Below are positions 43,136 through 52,883 of a stretch of 64,000 bases of DNA, piece after piece. Below the pieces are notes generated by a model. That model made no database searches, was not told where the DNA came from, and was given only the letters and a program-made list of their open reading frames with translations. The stretch covers positions 310,001-374,000 of the forward strand of contig NHBK01000009.1 of the NCBI GenBank assembly GCA_002173095.1, in the 5' to 3' direction. Numbering within the stretch: position 1 is the first letter of the stretch; each line of letters opens with the position of its first letter. The stretch comes from Hyphomonadaceae bacterium TMED5 (GTDB lineage: Bacteria > Pseudomonadota > Alphaproteobacteria > Caulobacterales > Hyphomonadaceae). The position numbers and the translations under genes were made by a program.

Positions 43136-45256
43136 TCAGCCGGTTTTGCGCTGGCTGGAGCTTTCATTTTCGACGAATGCGCGCTGAACTGAGGCGGTTT
43201 GTTCAGTCTGTAAATAGCCCTGAATGTCGTCCTGCTGCATTGGGCGGGCAAGGTAATAGCCCTGTAGAAGATGTGCGCCCAGATCGATCACTTTTTCCAT
43301 GTGTTCGCGAGTCTCTACGCCTTCAATAACGCAGTCAATTCTCATGCTGTCGCACAGGCCGATCAGTGTACGGACAATGTCCTCGCTTGCCTGATGCTTA
43401 TTGATATCAGCTACAAAGCTGGAATCGACTTTAAGCTTGTCAAAAGGCAGCAAGCGCAAATGGCTGAGGCTGGAATGGCCCGTGCCAAAGTCGTCGAGCG
43501 CAATCTGAACGCCTGCATGGTGCAGCGCATTGAGCGCTTCGCGAGCCTGATCGAAATCGCACACCAATGCCGTTTCAGTAATCTCAAATACAATACGGCC
43601 AGGATCGATAGGGCTGGACTGGACTACATTGATAATGCCTTCCACCGCATCCATGGATGCAATGTCGCGCGCGGATAGATTGATCGCTATGCGCAGATGT
43701 TTCGGCCAGCTGAGAGCCGCTTTCAAGGCTTTGGTGATCAGATAGCGGGTGACCTCAACGATAAAGCCTGAACGTTCTGCAGCGCGGATGAACATATCCG
43801 GTGGCACATTCCCAAGAATGGGGCTTTGCCAGCGGGCGAGCGCTTCAAAGCTGTAAGTGCGCCGGTCTTCTGTATGAATGATGGGCTGGAAGACGACATA
43901 TAGTTCTTCATCGAGATTCGCCCGTCGGAAGACCTGTTCCATATTCGCCAGCTCACGGATTTCGGCTTCGTGCTGATGGTTGAAAATGACCGCTGTGCCC
44001 TTGCGAGCCTGTTTGGCGTGATAGAGCGCATAATCGGCGCGGTGGCTCAATTCTGCTGCGGTGTCTGCATCCCAGGGATAGGTGCACATGCCGACTGAGG
44101 CGCCGATTTCGGCCACCACTCCGGTCAGGCTGTAAGACGCGGCAAGATCGCGACAAACCATGTCGCCAATCTGTTGAAGATAGTCGATTTCTTCGCGGCC
44201 ATCGATGATGAAGCCGAATTCGTCGCCCCCAAGGCGGGCAACGAAGTGTTCTTCGCCCAGTGTATTGCGGAGCCGTTCGCCCACTTCCATGAGAAGCTGG
44301 TCGCCTGTGGCGTGTCCAAACGCATCATTTACCGGCTTGAAGCCATCCAGGTCGATGGCGCCTATGGCGAGGCCGGAATCTTCGCGTTTGGATTTTTCCA
44401 AAAGCTCAGTCAGCTTCTGCTGAAAGCCTCGACGGTTTGGCAGGCCGGTCAGCGCATCGGTCAGAGCCGCTTCCTGCAGGTCTTTCGTGCGCTCCATGAC
44501 CTTGCATTCAAGCGAGGTGTTGAGCTCAGTCAGATCGTTGATCAGTGCAGTATTCGTGAGCTGAAGCTCGAGAGACCGTAGCAGGACACGGTGATTATTT
44601 GTGTGCCCGCCAATCATCACAGCCCAGAAAATAACGTCCATAAAAGCCAGAAGCATGCCGGAATGTGTATTCAGAGCCAGCACCACGGCTGAGGGAAGAA
44701 GCAGGGCTGAAATATAGAGCCGACCTTCCCATTTCATCGGAGCGGCGACACCCGTCGCGCCCCCGGCCAGCGCGGCAATAATGATCATGACGAGGAATTT
44801 GATTTCTTCGGAAATGGTCACAGCGACGCTTAACAGGCCGATCCACGCAGCAGCTGCGCTGACCAGTCCCAATAAATAAATGGCCGACCAGCGTCGCGTG
44901 AAGGCCCGCTTTTCGTGAGGTGCAGGCGGGTGCACATGGAGCCTGTGCAGCAGGCGCCCCCAGGTCGATGCCCGTAAAATCGTAATGAAACCGACCGCGC
45001 AGAGCCAGTATAATGCGGTTTTCGCGGAGTAGGGATAAATGGCGATGGCGGCACATATGGATGCCACCAGATTAACGAGCACCATGCCCTTCAGGTTGGA
45101 TGAGGCTTGTTCCAGAAGCTGATAATTGCGTTCCCGGCTCATACGGGCTTTAGGGCGCACGCGTACAGTCGGAATGTCGGCCACGGATTTTTCAGTGCTG
45201 AAGCGCTTTAATGCGCCAACACCCAGAAAATGCCCAATGAGCATTCTGAAATCCAT
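43136..45256 (-). CDS. GGDEF-EAL cyclic-di-GMP signalling protein
   Basis: The ATG at 45256 is preferred over the GTG one codon upstream because GAGGG fits it better. The 706 residues comprise a soluble N-terminus, about five or six membrane spans (residues 60-215), a short coiled coil, a GGDEF domain with intact LGGDEFGF and an EAL domain with intact FEALARW, plus DDFGTGHSSLSHLRLLPFDKLKVDSSFV. Both motifs are complete, so it may make and break cyclic-di-GMP. With the PilZ chemoreceptor at 26257 it is the second cyclic-di-GMP protein here. Confidence 0.93.
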   Translation of the reverse strand: MDFRMLIGHFLGVGALKRFSTEKSVADIPTVRVRPKARMSRERNYQLLEQASSNLKGMVLVNLVASICAAIAIYPYSAKTALYWLCAVGFITILRASTWGRLLHRLHVHPPAPHEKRAFTRRWSAIYLLGLVSAAAAWIGLLSVAVTISEEIKFLVMIIIAALAGGATGVAAPMKWEGRLYISALLLPSAVVLALNTHSGMLLAFMDVIFWAVMIGGHTNNHRVLLRSLELQLTNTALINDLTELNTSLECKVMERTKDLQEAALTDALTGLPNRRGFQQKLTELLEKSKREDSGLAIGAIDLDGFKPVNDAFGHATGDQLLMEVGERLRNTLGEEHFVARLGGDEFGFIIDGREEIDYLQQIGDMVCRDLAASYSLTGVVAEIGASVGMCTYPWDADTAAELSHRADYALYHAKQARKGTAVIFNHQHEAEIRELANMEQVFRRANLDEELYVVFQPIIHTEDRRTYSFEALARWQSPILGNVPPDMFIRAAERSGFIVEVTRYLITKALKAALSWPKHLRIAINLSARDIASMDAVEGIINVVQSSPIDPGRIVFEITETALVCDFDQAREALNALHHAGVQIALDDFGTGHSSLSHLRLLPFDKLKVDSSFVADINKHQASEDIVRTLIGLCDSMRIDCVIEGVETREHMEKVIDLGAHLLQGYYLARPMQQDDIQGYLQTEQTASVQRAFVENESSSQRKTG

Positions 45257-45528
45257 CACCTGCCCTCGCTATTGAAGCGCTAGAAAAGGGAAATATACCC
45301 GCAGTCGGTAAAATTTCCGGTCAAAGCGATTCATAAAATTCGATGAATTCCTTTGAAGCGGTCTAAACTGACCAGATGTTGGCGGTGGGGAAATGACCGC
45401 AAAACCAGCAGTTTGGGGATATGGCGGGCATTATTCCGCAGATTATTATGAATTCCTGTCATTCAGTGGACAGTTAATCTTCATGGGGAGACCCTTTGGG
45501 TCAGATGTCCTCAGGGGGAGGTTCCGAT

Positions 45529-46875
45529 ATGGCCGGAACAAGCATTTTACCGAATGAAAGTATTGAATGGCTGAAGGCTGCGATTGCCCGCGAAGAGTCG
45601 AGCTATGCGGCTGCCAACCCGAAAAGCTCAAAAGCTTATTCCGCAGCCTGTGCCTATATGCCGGGCGGCAATACGCGGGCGACCGTTTATTATCCGCCAT
45701 TTCCTCTGGCGATTGAGCGCGGCGAAAACGGTAAGCTCTATGACGCTGACGGCCATGAGTATCTGAACTTTGTGGGTGAATACACGGCGGGCGTTTATGG
45801 CAATGATGCCAGCATGCTTTCAACGGTTCTGGCGGCGATTGGAGAGCATGGTACGCTGCTTGGCGGGCCGACCGAACATGAAGCGAAACTGGCTGAACTC
45901 ATCTGTAAGCGCTGGGGGTATGACAAAATCCGCTTCTGCAATACGGGCACGGAGTCCAATTTGCTGGCGGTTGGTCTGGCGCGAAATGTCACCGGCAAAC
46001 CCGGCATTCTGTCTTTCAATCACGCCTATCATGGCGGGGCCATGGTGTTCATGGATGGACCGGGGCCATTAAACGCGCCCTTTGATGTGACGCTTTCCGA
46101 CTATAACGACATTGAAGGCACCAAAGCCATTATCGAGGCCAATACGGACAAGCTTGCTGCGATCATATTGGAGCCGATGATGGGGGCTGGTGGCTGTATT
46201 CCAGCCGATGTCGAATTCCTTCAAATGCTGCGGGATATGGCGAGCGCTCATAATATTGTTCTGATCTTTGACGAGGTTATGACCTCGCGTTTGTCGCCGG
46301 GGGGCTTGCAGGCCCGTGTCGGCGTGAAGCCTGATCTGACGACAATGGGCAAATATCTTGGCGGCGGGTTTAGTTTCGGTGCCGTCGGCGGACGTGCAGA
46401 GCTTATGAACCGGTTCGACCCATCCAAGCCGGGCGCGCTGTCACATGGCGGTACATTCAACAACAACATTGCGAGCATGATTGCGGGCTATATCGGCCTC
46501 AGCGAATATTTCACTGAAGAGGCCTGCGCAGAACTCAATGCGCGCGGTGATGTGATGCGGGAACGCCTGAATGATATTGCCGCTGCCGCCGGAGTGCCTG
46601 TTCAGGCGACAGGCGTTGGCAGCCTGATCGCGCTGCATTTGTGTGCCGGGAAAATCCGCCGACCAGCCGACACGAATTCACCGGGCAGCGCTGAGTTCAA
46701 GCGCCTCTATCTGCTCTATATGCTCAATCGCGGCTTTTACGTAACCGCTCGCGGTATGCTGACATTGAACCTGCACACGACCGAAGGTTTCATAGATGCG
46801 TATCTGAAAGCCTATATCGCCTTTCTGGACGAGTTTGGGCCCGCACTGACGGAGGCGATCAGCGCAACGTCATGA
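45529..46875 (+). CDS. Class III aminotransferase, HemL-like (glutamate-1-semialdehyde aminomutase type)
   Basis: The start is the ATG at 45529, behind the strong AGGGGGAGG; a TTG at 45496 is an alternative. The 448-residue PLP enzyme shows AACAYMPGGNTRATVYY, FCNTGTESNLLAVGLAR, SFNHAYHGGAM, IFDEVMTSRLSPGG and the PLP Lys in TTMGKYLGGGFSFGAVGG. The overall pattern is HemL-like, but true HemL is better conserved, so it may be a paralogue with another amino donor. It is not near other haem genes. Its 3' end overlaps the small membrane gene by six bases. Confidence 0.8.
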   Translation: MAGTSILPNESIEWLKAAIAREESSYAAANPKSSKAYSAACAYMPGGNTRATVYYPPFPLAIERGENGKLYDADGHEYLNFVGEYTAGVYGNDASMLSTVLAAIGEHGTLLGGPTEHEAKLAELICKRWGYDKIRFCNTGTESNLLAVGLARNVTGKPGILSFNHAYHGGAMVFMDGPGPLNAPFDVTLSDYNDIEGTKAIIEANTDKLAAIILEPMMGAGGCIPADVEFLQMLRDMASAHNIVLIFDEVMTSRLSPGGLQARVGVKPDLTTMGKYLGGGFSFGAVGGRAELMNRFDPSKPGALSHGGTFNNNIASMIAGYIGLSEYFTEEACAELNARGDVMRERLNDIAAAAGVPVQATGVGSLIALHLCAGKIRRPADTNSPGSAEFKRLYLLYMLNRGFYVTARGMLTLNLHTTEGFIDAYLKAYIAFLDEFGPALTEAISATS

Positions 46876-47031
46876 ACCTGACGGTGACGGTGTGCCGAGC
46901 GTTAAATATGCCAGTACAGCAACAACGCCGCCGCCAATCACTGCCACAGTCATCAGCCAGGCATAGCGTGGTCCAATCAAAAGAGTTGGCGCTGTGTCTT
47001 TCGGTTCGTCCGTTTGGCGTGGATTTGTCAT
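46870..47031 (-). CDS. Small single-span membrane protein (53 aa)
   Basis: The start is the ATG at 47031 with AAGGGAG seven bases upstream; the frame to 47160 is an extension without support. The product begins MTNPRQTDEPKDTAPTLLIG and has one membrane span (WLMTVAVIGGGVVAVLAYLTL), ending in PSPSGS. It lies antisense to and overlaps the last six bases of the aminotransferase. The function is unknown. Confidence 0.55.
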   Translation of the reverse strand: MTNPRQTDEPKDTAPTLLIGPRYAWLMTVAVIGGGVVAVLAYLTLGTPSPSGS

Positions 47032-47137
47032 GGGATACTCCCTTATTTGCTTGCCAATAAAACGCGTACGGGACCTTTGGGTTTCAATCTGCGTTCTGAC
47101 TGGACATTCCCTTCGGTTACTGGCCTGACTGTTTTCC

Positions 47138-47749
47138 ATGAGCCCAACGCATCCTTCCACGCTGTGCGCCCTGTTTGATCGCCTTGTTGAGGAGACTGCC
47201 GGCGAAACCGTTTCGGTGGCGGATCTTCTGCGTATTGTCGGTCCGCGTTCTTATGGCCCGATCATCATGCTGCTTGGCTTTATCGCGATTAGCCCGCTTA
47301 CGATTATTCCGGGCGCGACATGGCTTGTTGCGCTTCTGACCCTGATCATCACGGTTCAGATTGTTATTGGGCGGGTCAGCCCATGGGTGCCTGCCAAGAT
47401 TCTGAAGTTTGAGTTCAATCGGGACCATTTGCTGGCCGGCGCAAAAGGGGCGCGTGGTTGGGCGGAAGTCTTTGACCGTATTTTGCGGCCGCGCCTCAGC
47501 TTTCTGACCCGCAAGCCGTTTCTTCAGCTCATTGCATTGATGTGTGTTGCGGCGGCGCTGGTGACTTTTCCCCTCGGTATTGTGCCATTTGGCCCTGTTC
47601 TGCCGGGGCTGACCATTTTGATTTTTGGCCTTGGCCTCATGTCACGAGACGGAGTTGTGATCCTGCTTGCCAGTGCGGGTCTTATCGGCTCGGCTGTTTT
47701 GGTGTCGCGTCTTATTTCGCGATGGTTCGAACTCGGCTGGTTCAGCTGA
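47138..47749 (+). CDS. exoD: ExoD-family exopolysaccharide synthesis membrane protein
   Basis: A 203-residue protein with about five membrane spans. The N-terminal SVADLLRIVGPRSYGPIIMLLGFIAISP and GATWLVALLTLIITVQIVIG, then FGPVLPGLTILIFGLGLMSRDGVVIL, match the ExoD family. In Rhizobium ExoD affects exopolysaccharide and alkali tolerance; the biochemical role is unclear. No polysaccharide cluster surrounds it. Confidence 0.85.
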   Translation: MSPTHPSTLCALFDRLVEETAGETVSVADLLRIVGPRSYGPIIMLLGFIAISPLTIIPGATWLVALLTLIITVQIVIGRVSPWVPAKILKFEFNRDHLLAGAKGARGWAEVFDRILRPRLSFLTRKPFLQLIALMCVAAALVTFPLGIVPFGPVLPGLTILIFGLGLMSRDGVVILLASAGLIGSAVLVSRLISRWFELGWFS

Positions 47750-47796
47750 TCACGCTTCAGTGAGCATACAGTGTAACCCCCTTGCGCGCCCTGCAC

Positions 47797-47813
47797 ATGA
47801 GAACTATTCTCAT
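47797..47813. promoter_or_regulatory. Fur-like palindrome upstream of the siderophore-interacting protein gene
   Basis: ATGAGAACTATTCTCAT is a perfect 7-3-7 inverted repeat and matches the core of the Fur box (TGA-AAT-N-ATT-TCA pattern with G/C in place of T/A at the fourth positions). It lies about 150 bases before the ATG at 47965. Iron control fits the predicted gene product. The site is inferred; alphaproteobacterial Fur, Mur or Irr could use it. Confidence 0.5.
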
Positions 47814-47964
47814 ATAACACTGTCTTAGTTGTCCATCAGCTGCGACACGTAAGCGTTAACGTCAATCAACGCGCAGAATTGAACGCCGCCCGTAAAGGGC
47901 GCGGCGCTCAGCCTGCGTGTGTCTGAAAGTGCGCGGGATGGGCAAACCAGAAAAAGGGACACAC

Positions 47965-48741
47965 ATGTCACTCACACTCGATCAATCCCGTCCACAAGCG
48001 CCACGTCAGGAGCGTATTCGCCATGACCTTGTTATGCGCAATCTGGATGTGGCCGAGAAAACCTATCTCACCCCGAATATGATCCGCATCGTTCTGACTG
48101 GCGAAGAGCTTGAGGGTTTCACCTCGCCCGTCGCGGATGACAATATCAAAATCTTCGTGCCGGACGAGACCGGCGCAACGGTGAAGCGCAGCTACACCCC
48201 CCGCGAATACGATGCGGTGAACGGGCGTCTGGTACTGGACTTTGCCGTGCATCAGGCGGGCCCTGCAACACGTTGGGCGCTGGATGTTCTGCCGGGTGAC
48301 AAGGCGCAAATTGGTGGGCCGCGCGGGTCCAAACTTATCATTGGCGATATTGAACGCTGGCTTCTCATTGGCGATGAAACGGCGCTTCCTGCCATTGCAC
48401 GTCGATTGGAAGATGCAAAAGCCGGGCAGAAAATGGTGTGCATCATCACCGTGCCGGGTGAAGCAGATCGCCAGAGCTTTGAGACGTCCGCGGATGTTGA
48501 AATCATCTGGGTACATCGCGACGAGTTAGGCGTTTCTCCAACCGATCATCAGAGCCTGATCGACACGCTTTCAAAGCTGGATCTCGGCGAGGGTGATTTT
48601 GTCTGGCTGGCCGCTGAAGGCGGCGTCACACGCAAATTGCGCGCGTACCTCATGGAAGACCGCGGCCTCGATGCGAAATGGATCAAGGCCACGGGCTATT
48701 GGGTCGCCGGTTCTGCCGACACAACGGCGAAGTTCGACTAG
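47965..48741 (+). CDS. Siderophore-interacting FAD protein (ViuB-like ferric reductase)
   Basis: The start is the ATG at 47965 with AAGGGA upstream. The 258-residue protein matches the SIP family: FAD-binding KRSYTPREYDAVNGRLVLDFAVH and GPATRWALDVLPGDKAQIGGPRGS, then the NAD(P)H-binding WLLIGDETALPAIARRLE and the C-terminal WLAAEGGVTRKLRAYLMED...KATGYWVAG. Members reduce ferric siderophores in the cytoplasm to release iron. The upstream palindrome suggests induction under iron limitation. Confidence 0.9.
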   Translation: MSLTLDQSRPQAPRQERIRHDLVMRNLDVAEKTYLTPNMIRIVLTGEELEGFTSPVADDNIKIFVPDETGATVKRSYTPREYDAVNGRLVLDFAVHQAGPATRWALDVLPGDKAQIGGPRGSKLIIGDIERWLLIGDETALPAIARRLEDAKAGQKMVCIITVPGEADRQSFETSADVEIIWVHRDELGVSPTDHQSLIDTLSKLDLGEGDFVWLAAEGGVTRKLRAYLMEDRGLDAKWIKATGYWVAGSADTTAKFD

Positions 48742-48744
48742 ACC

Positions 48745-50184
48745 TTAACGGAAAGGCGGCTCGTCAAAGGAGCGGAGCTTGCGGGAATGCAGGCTCTCTG
48801 CGCCATCTTCTGCGATGCGTTCCAGTGTGCGAATGCCGATCTGGATATGCTCCTTGATCGCACGCGCATAGAAGGCATTGGCTGCGCCCGGTAGTTTGAT
48901 TTCGCCGTGAAGCGGCTTGTCAGACACGCATAGCAGAGTGCCGTAAGGCACACGCAGGCGGTAGCCATTTGCTGCGATAGTGGCGCTTTCCATGTCGATG
49001 GCGATGGCGCGAGACAGGTTAAATCGCTTGGCAGACGTGGTGTAGCGAAGCTCCCAATTCCGGTCGTCAGTGGTGACGACTGTGCCGGTACGCAGGCGGG
49101 ACTTCAGCTGATCACCCGTTTCGCCCGTTACCTCAGCCGCAGCCTGTTGCAGGGCAACCTGAACTTCCGCGATCGGTGGAACCGGAATATCCGGCGGCAG
49201 CACATCATCCAGAACATGATCATCACGCAGATAAGCGTGTGCGAGCGCATAGTCGCCAATGCGCTGTGAATGGCGCAGGCCGCCACAATGGCCAACCATG
49301 ATCCAGCATTGTGGACGCAGAACAGCGAGGTGATCTGTAATGGTTTTGGCGTTAGACGGACCAACGCCGATATTCACCATGGTAATGCCTTGCCCGTCTT
49401 TGCGGCGAAGGTGATAGGCTGGCATCTGGAACCGGCGCCATGGCGCTGAACTGATCAGCTCAAGAGCGTTTTCTGTGTCTGCAGTGACTTCGACGCCGCC
49501 GGCCGCTGACAGGCTCTCATATTTATCATCCTGCTTTAAGCGCTCGACCGCCCATTCGGCGAAAGAGTCGATATAGCGGTGATAATTGGTGAACAGCACA
49601 TAGCTCTGGAAGTGTTCAACCGGCGTGCCGGTATAGTGCTTCAGGCGCTGAAGTGAGAAATCCACGCGCGGCGCATCGAACAGGGAGAGCGGCTTAATGC
49701 CTTCCACATCGAAGAAGTCGCCATCGGCAACTTCATCGCCAATGGTGGAAAGCTGGGGTGTTGGGAACCAGCGAGCAATTTCAGCTGCCAGCGACATATC
49801 AAGGCCTTCGCCCTGTTCGGCATCCCAGACATAAGGGTATGGAATTTCGACACGGGATGGGCGAACTTCCAGTTCCACCTCATAGTCTTTCAGAAGGGGT
49901 TCCAGCTGTTCGCGCAGATAGCTTTCGAAGAATTCTGGCTGAGTGACCGTGGTGGAATAGGTGCCATGGTCTGAAAATTTGCCGAATGAGCGGCTGATCT
50001 GCGGCACGAGTTTATCGTCATGATAGCGGACGATCAGTTCCGGATAACAGAACAAACCCTGTGCGCGTGCTGCTTTGTCGGGGATAGTGCCGTTCTGCGT
50101 GAAGTCGTTCAGGGCAGAGCGGAGATTGTCACAAGCTGTCGAATACAGCTCTTTAAGGTCATTAATTGCTTTTTCTATTTTCAT
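48745..50184 (-). CDS. amn: AMP nucleosidase
   Basis: A 479-residue enzyme of usual length that splits AMP to adenine and ribose-5-phosphate. The N-terminal domain (GLFCYPELIVRYHDD) and the nucleoside-phosphorylase-like catalytic domain are visible: ITMVNIGVGPSNAKTITDHLAVLRPQCWIMVGHCGGLRHSQ and RAIAIDMESATIAANGYRLRVPYGTLLCVSDKPLHGE. It is convergent with the siderophore gene, three bases apart, and divergent from rfbC. Confidence 0.95.
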   Translation of the reverse strand: MKIEKAINDLKELYSTACDNLRSALNDFTQNGTIPDKAARAQGLFCYPELIVRYHDDKLVPQISRSFGKFSDHGTYSTTVTQPEFFESYLREQLEPLLKDYEVELEVRPSRVEIPYPYVWDAEQGEGLDMSLAAEIARWFPTPQLSTIGDEVADGDFFDVEGIKPLSLFDAPRVDFSLQRLKHYTGTPVEHFQSYVLFTNYHRYIDSFAEWAVERLKQDDKYESLSAAGGVEVTADTENALELISSAPWRRFQMPAYHLRRKDGQGITMVNIGVGPSNAKTITDHLAVLRPQCWIMVGHCGGLRHSQRIGDYALAHAYLRDDHVLDDVLPPDIPVPPIAEVQVALQQAAAEVTGETGDQLKSRLRTGTVVTTDDRNWELRYTTSAKRFNLSRAIAIDMESATIAANGYRLRVPYGTLLCVSDKPLHGEIKLPGAANAFYARAIKEHIQIGIRTLERIAEDGAESLHSRKLRSFDEPPFR

Positions 50185-50333
50185 GTACAGCGTTTAAAGC
50201 CTTTGTCTCTTTTACGCAATCTATACCAGAAATGCTTTTTATTCCTGTGTACCGATACTGACATGGTTTCGTGAAAGCATTGCGAATCATGACCAGAAAG
50301 ACGTGGAACCGCTAAACGCCCAAAAGGTGACGA

Positions 50334-50912
50334 ATGGATATCACTCATCTCGACCTGCCAGGACTGCTTCTCATCAACCCTCCGGTTTATGAGGATACGC
50401 GTGGCCTATTCAGCGAAATGTTCAATGAGAAGAAATTCCATCTGAAGACCGGCGTTGATTTTCGCATCGTGCAGGAAAACCGGTCTATCTCTTATGAGAT
50501 CAACACAATTCGCGGGCTGCATACGCAATTGCCACCCGCTGCGCAGGCCAAGCTGGTGCGTGTTGAGCATGGCCGTATTCTGGATGTGGTGGTGGATATC
50601 CGCCGTGGGTCACCAACCTATCTGGCGAGCGTTTCGATTGAGCTCTCAGATGATGACCATTGCCAGCTCTTCGTGCCGAAGGGTTTTCTGCACGGCTTCC
50701 GTACAATGGAGCCGAATACCCGCGTGATCTATGGTGTTGATGAACATTACGCGCCGGAGCTGGAGCGTAGCGTGATTTTTGATGACCCTGAGCTGGAATG
50801 CGAATGGGGGCTGACAGGCGTTGAGACGCTGCACCTTTCAGACAAAGACCGGAATGCACCGACCATTCACGGGCTGGACCATGGGTTCGTTTTCGAACCG
50901 GTCCGGATCTGA
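50334..50912 (+). CDS. rfbC: dTDP-4-dehydrorhamnose 3,5-epimerase
   Basis: A 192-residue cupin of RmlC type. The catalytic His is in RGLHTQ and the second block is KLVRVEHGRILDVVVDIRRGSPTY, with FVPKGFLHGFRTMEPNTRVIY. It epimerises the dTDP-keto sugar on the way to dTDP-rhamnose. The other rhamnose genes (rfbA, rfbB, rfbD) are not here. The usual LHxQ reads LHTQ, and the N-terminus is slightly shorter than average. A hairpin follows. Confidence 0.85.
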   Translation: MDITHLDLPGLLLINPPVYEDTRGLFSEMFNEKKFHLKTGVDFRIVQENRSISYEINTIRGLHTQLPPAAQAKLVRVEHGRILDVVVDIRRGSPTYLASVSIELSDDDHCQLFVPKGFLHGFRTMEPNTRVIYGVDEHYAPELERSVIFDDPELECEWGLTGVETLHLSDKDRNAPTIHGLDHGFVFEPVRI

Positions 50913-50925
50913 TCTCTTCAACCAA

Positions 50926-50949
50926 CGGGGCTGCCTGATTTCAGCCCCG
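50926..50949 (+). terminator. Probable terminator after rfbC
   Basis: CGGGGCTG and CAGCCCCG form an eight-pair GC-rich stem with an eight-base loop, shortly followed by CTTTTT at 50954-50960. It separates rfbC from cysQ. Confidence 0.5.
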
Positions 50950-51049
50950 CACGGCTTTTTCCCTGAAATTCAGTCTGCAGGTCTTGCCGCGCCTGAAAAC
51001 TCACGTTTAGTGCTCATCAGAGTATGGGACAGCGTAAGGGGACACTTCC

Positions 51050-51877
51050 ATGGCAGTAACAATCACACCGAACACAGAGCTTTCTGACAAGCTGGTCAAA
51101 GTCTCTGTCGACGCAGGTGTCGTGATCATGGAAATCTACAATGCCGCCTCTGGCATTGAGACAGACACAAAAAGCGATGATTCGCCGGTAACGCTGGCTG
51201 ACCAGAAGGCTGAGGACATTATCCTCGCTGTTCTGAAAGAGGTTGCGCCGGGCGTGCCGGTTCTGGCCGAAGAATCCGTTGCTGCGGGCAATATTCCAGA
51301 TGTCGGCGATGAGTTCTTCCTGGTTGACCCGCTGGATGGCACTAAGGAATTCATCAAAAAAGGCACCGATTTCACGGTGAATATCGCGCTTATCCAAAAT
51401 GGTCGTCCGGTTATGGGCGTCGTATATGCGCCAGCGCGTAGCCATATCTGGGTTGCTGAAGGCCCGGCGACTGCCTGGGAAGCCGAAGTCGCACCGGGCG
51501 GTGATGTGCCAGCTGCCGCTGACCGCAAGCCGATGAAAATTCGCCCTCTGCCAGAAGCAGGCGTCACAGCGGTTGCATCTAAAAGCCACCGCACTCCGGA
51601 AACGGACGAATTCCTCGGCAAGTTCAAAGTCGCTGAACTCGTCTCCATGGGCTCATCTTTGAAGTTTTGCATGATCGCTGCTGGTGATGCTGATCTCTAT
51701 CCACGCCTTGGCCGTACAATGGAGTGGGACACAGGCGCAGCACACGCTGTAATTTCTGCGGCTGGCGGTCGTGTCTTGACGCTTGAGGGAATTGACCTCA
51801 CTTACGGAAAAAAAGAACGTGGTTATGACAATCCACATTTCGTCGTGTATGGCGATGTGGAACCGCCAAAGGCCTGA
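51050..51877 (+). CDS. cysQ: 3'(2'),5'-bisphosphate nucleotidase CysQ
   Basis: A 275-residue inositol-monophosphatase-family enzyme with GGGGA before the ATG. Metal-binding motifs are AEESV, VDPLDGTKEFIKKGTDFTVNIALI and WDTGAAHAVISAAGG. It hydrolyses PAP made in sulfate assimilation and coenzyme A transfer reactions. It begins a likely plus-strand unit cysQ-accA-(YchJ), 46 bases before accA. Confidence 0.92.
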   Translation: MAVTITPNTELSDKLVKVSVDAGVVIMEIYNAASGIETDTKSDDSPVTLADQKAEDIILAVLKEVAPGVPVLAEESVAAGNIPDVGDEFFLVDPLDGTKEFIKKGTDFTVNIALIQNGRPVMGVVYAPARSHIWVAEGPATAWEAEVAPGGDVPAAADRKPMKIRPLPEAGVTAVASKSHRTPETDEFLGKFKVAELVSMGSSLKFCMIAAGDADLYPRLGRTMEWDTGAAHAVISAAGGRVLTLEGIDLTYGKKERGYDNPHFVVYGDVEPPKA

Positions 51878-51923
51878 TGTCCAAAAGGGCAGGGGCTGAA
51901 ACAGAAAATTCAAGGGCGAAGCG

Positions 51924-52883
51924 TTGAATACATATCTGGATTTTGAAAAGCCCCTGGCTGAACTTGATCGCAAGATCGCTGAACTGGAAAACCTGTCTGG
52001 TGACGGCGAAGGTCCGTCCCTTCAGGATGAAATTTCTCGTCTGCGCGACAAGTCTTCCAAACAATTGCACGATCTCTACAAGAATCTGGACCCATGGCGG
52101 AAAACGCAAGTTGCCCGCCATCCGGAACGTCCACACTTCAACGATTATATCGCGCATGGCTTTGAAGAGTTTGTGCCGCTGGCCGGTGACCGCATTTTCG
52201 GTGAAGACGAAGCGGTTGTTGGTGGCCTTGCGCGCTTCCGTGGCCGGTCTGTCGTTGTGATGGGCCATGAAAAGGGCCGCTCTACAGAAAGCCGTATCAA
52301 GCACAATTTCGGCATGGCGCACCCTGAAGGCTACCGCAAAGCCGTGCGTCTGATGGATATGGCTGAACGTTTTGACCTGCCGGTTGTCACCTTTGTCGAC
52401 ACAGCTGGCGCTTATCCGGGTAAGGCCGGTGAAGAGCGCGGTCAGGCTGAAGCGATTGCCCGTTCTACTGAACGCTGTCTCACCCTTCCAACACCTATGG
52501 TGTCTGTGATTGTGGGCGAGGGTGGCTCTGGCGGCGCGATTGGTATTGCGGCGGCAAACAAGGTTCTCATCCTTGAGCATTCCATCTACTCGGTAATCTC
52601 ACCAGAGGGCTGTGCATCTATTCTGTGGCGTGATTCCACGCGCGCTAAAGATGCTGCTGAGGCGATGAAAATCACCGCTCAACCGCTTCTCTCCAATAAG
52701 ATTGTCGATGAAGTCGTGACCGAGCCGCTCGGCGGTGCACATCGCGACCCTGCGGGCACAGTTCGCACAGTTTGTGATGCGGTGGAGCGTAACCTCATTT
52801 CGCTTGAGGGCATGTCCCCAGCTGAGCTGCGCAAGCAGCGCAAAGAGCGTTTCTACGCAATCGGCCGGATGGGCGCCAATTAA
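51924..52883 (+). CDS. accA: Acetyl-CoA carboxylase carboxyltransferase subunit alpha
   Basis: The start is TTG at 51924, chosen because [20 protein letters not shown] is the conserved N-terminus and AAGGGCG lies upstream. The 319-residue protein has the usual length. It transfers CO2 from carboxybiotin to acetyl-CoA with AccD. Visible motifs: [55 protein letters not shown] and [11 protein letters not shown]...[10 protein letters not shown]. accD is not in the window. Confidence 0.95.
   Translation: MNTYLDFEKPLAELDRKIAELENLSGDGEGPSLQDEISRLRDKSSKQLHDLYKNLDPWRKTQVARHPERPHFNDYIAHGFEEFVPLAGDRIFGEDEAVVGGLARFRGRSVVVMGHEKGRSTESRIKHNFGMAHPEGYRKAVRLMDMAERFDLPVVTFVDTAGAYPGKAGEERGQAEAIARSTERCLTLPTPMVSVIVGEGGSGGAIGIAAANKVLILEHSIYSVISPEGCASILWRDSTRAKDAAEAMKITAQPLLSNKIVDEVVTEPLGGAHRDPAGTVRTVCDAVERNLISLEGMSPAELRKQRKERFYAIGRMGAN

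Noticed and set aside
45393-45557. A 54-residue plus-strand frame before the HemL-like gene
   Set aside because: The GGGGAA is directly against its ATG, it overlaps the aminotransferase start and it has no membrane span or motif.
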